Source: Mycobacterium sp. UM_CSW (GTDB lineage Bacteria > Actinomycetota > Actinomycetes > Mycobacteriales > Mycobacteriaceae). Taken from it: a DNA stretch of 62,557 nt. Position 1 is the first letter of the stretch; each line of letters starts with the position of its first letter. The translations under genes and the position numbers were made by a program. Positions 61,322 to 62,557 of this stretch are shown one piece after another. The notes beneath the pieces were generated by a model. It was not told the origin of the DNA. It saw nothing but the letters and a program-made list of their open reading frames with translations, and did no database searches. The DNA is taken from assembly GCF_000455205.1 (NCBI RefSeq), contig NZ_AUWQ01000037.1, forward strand, positions 1-62,557, given 5' to 3'.

Positions 61322-62557
61322 ATGAGTCATCTGACTTCGATAGGCACGTACCTACCACCCTGGCAGCTAGGCAACCGGCGGGCGAAAGGACCCGATGAGG
61401 ACGCGCTGACCATGGCGGTGGCGGCGGGGAGGGCCGCGGATCCCGCGGCGACGGCCGAGCGGGTGGTCCTCATCTCCCGCGACCTCCCGCTGCTGGAGGG
61501 TGGTAACGGCGCCGTGCTGTTGGCCGGGCTCTCGCTACCGGAGACCGCTCCGGTGACCGAGGTGCTCGGCGGCGCCCCTGCCGTCCTGGACCAGATCGTC
61601 GCGAGTGGCCCCGGCACGCTGGTGGTGGCGACGGACGACAACGATTCGGCCGTCGGCGCAGCCGCTGTGCTTCTCGGGGCAGACGAGGGCGGCGCCAACG
61701 TGCACGCGCTCGCGAGGCGGACCCGGAGCCTGCCAATGCAGGCGCGCGGTGCCGACGGGGTCCGGCATCAATACGTCGATCCTCGGTTGCAAAGAGAGGT
61801 CGGCATCCGTTCGACGCTCGCGCGACTCGGGCTGTCGGCATCCGAACGGGTCACCGTGATCGCCGGCGCGAAGGCCGCCGAACTCGGCGGCGGGATCGAC
61901 ACAAGGGGGGCGGCCAACGAACCGGCGCCGTCCGCGTCTGCGGTGATCAGGCTGATCGCCGAAGCGGTCCACGAATCACGTACGGGAGTCGTACTGGCGG
62001 TGGAGCAATCGAGCGTCGCGGCCGCGGGGCTGCGCCTGGGTGCTGGCGACCTGCGCGTCAGCCGCGATGAGACGCCCGCGCGTGACCTGCCGAAGCAGCG
62101 CACCGCCGACGGCAACGGCATCCCGATCTCATTGCCCGCATACGCACGCGCCTTCGAACCGAAATTGCGTTGGGAGGCTGCCATTTACGACGACATGACC
62201 GACATCGACGGCGTGCCGCTGACCCCGCCGCGGCTGCGTGTGGACGCTGCCGGTCAGCTGTTGGACTACCGGCTCGAGAAGTTGCCGCGCACCGGTACGG
62301 TGTACACGCACACCACGATCCGGATCCCGGTTCCCGACCTGCCGAGCCCGTACTCTCTGGCCGTCGTCGTGCTCGACGACACTGCGGTGCGGGTGCTGCT
62401 CAAAGTCACCGGCGTGCCCGCCGGCGAAACCAGCATCGGCCAGAGCGGTTCGGTCGTGCTGCGCAGGATCGCCACCCGCGCCGGCATCCCAGACTACGGC
62501 TACATGTTCTGGCCGGCCAAGGCATTAACCTCCGAACCACAAGGAATCTCAATGAAG
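61322..62557 (+). CDS. Thiolase/HMG-CoA-synthase-like protein with DUF35-type domain (3' truncated by window)
   Basis: The frame is open from ATG 61322 to the window edge (412 codons and continuing). The first 230 residues look like a degenerate thiolase/ketoacyl-synthase fold (SHLTSIGTYLPPWQL, VLISRDLPLLEGGN). The later part resembles an OB-fold DUF35 acyl-CoA-binding domain (PPRLRVDAAGQLLDYRLEKL, GTVYTHTTIRIP). Such proteins partner thiolases or aldolases, as with ChsH2 and Ltp2 in steroid side-chain degradation. It is the first visible gene of a plus-strand operon leaving the window. Confidence 0.75.
   Translation, partial: MSHLTSIGTYLPPWQLGNRRAKGPDEDALTMAVAAGRAADPAATAERVVLISRDLPLLEGGNGAVLLAGLSLPETAPVTEVLGGAPAVLDQIVASGPGTLVVATDDNDSAVGAAAVLLGADEGGANVHALARRTRSLPMQARGADGVRHQYVDPRLQREVGIRSTLARLGLSASERVTVIAGAKAAELGGGIDTRGAANEPAPSASAVIRLIAEAVHESRTGVVLAVEQSSVAAAGLRLGAGDLRVSRDETPARDLPKQRTADGNGIPISLPAYARAFEPKLRWEAAIYDDMTDIDGVPLTPPRLRVDAAGQLLDYRLEKLPRTGTVYTHTTIRIPVPDLPSPYSLAVVVLDDTAVRVLLKVTGVPAGETSIGQSGSVVLRRIATRAGIPDYGYMFWPAKALTSEPQGISMK

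Overview
The window reads as a chromosome segment of a slow-growing non-tuberculous Mycobacterium, plausibly related to the M. avium complex. Support comes from very high GC, a PE_PGRS tail, a PE protein, several DUF732 secreted proteins, and a left arm with the gene order msrB, aftC, a Rv2672-type hydrolase, ribD, a ZapE/AFG1-type ATPase, a GNAT, a Rv2668-type secreted protein and clpC2. That order matches the Rv2674 to Rv2667 neighbourhood of M. tuberculosis. The species itself cannot be fixed from the sequence alone.

Layout. (1) 1-7.5 kb is the conserved core arm, ending in clpC2. Two identical palindromes (GTCAAC-N5-GTTGAC) sit just before the clpC2 start. (2) 7.5-21.1 kb is a mosaic of envelope and accessory genes: an AGCS symporter, an adenylating FadD, a CtaG-like membrane protein, four DUF732 proteins, two lipoproteins, an alpha/beta hydrolase, a CDF metal exporter, a GT1 glycosyltransferase, small secreted proteins and a PE protein with a membrane-like C-terminus. 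(3) 21.1-22.5 kb holds a lower-GC scar and four tRNA genes: Val(GAC), Cys and Gly on minus, Val(CAC) on plus. (4) 22.5-26.9 kb is a mobile module: a tyrosine integrase directly after tRNA-Val(CAC), an excisionase, a gene-poor stretch, a zinc-finger/coiled-coil protein and a MazF-type toxin. (5) 27-62.5 kb is a large accessory acyl-CoA catabolic region that continues past the right edge.

The catabolic region encodes two cytochromes P450, a zinc alcohol dehydrogenase, three acyl-CoA synthetases, two CaiB/racemase-type CoA transferases, six intact acyl-CoA dehydrogenases (two adjacent pairs look like heteromeric enzymes), enoyl-CoA hydratases, a MaoC/FAS1-like dehydratase pair, HSD10-like dehydrogenases, a thiolase, thioesterases and a thiolase/DUF35-like protein. 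Together these could hydroxylate, oxidise, CoA-activate, epimerise and beta-oxidise a methyl-branched, alicyclic or isoprenoid substrate. The actual substrate is not visible in the sequence.

The same region is decaying. It holds at least eleven broken genes: SDR, TetR, fadD, GntR, acyl-CoA dehydrogenase, LLM flavin oxidoreductase and enoyl-CoA hydratase remnants. The most striking feature is a duplicated fadD-gntR-acad module in which the two copies have lost complementary parts. Copy A keeps only the regulator intact; copy B keeps only the enzymes.
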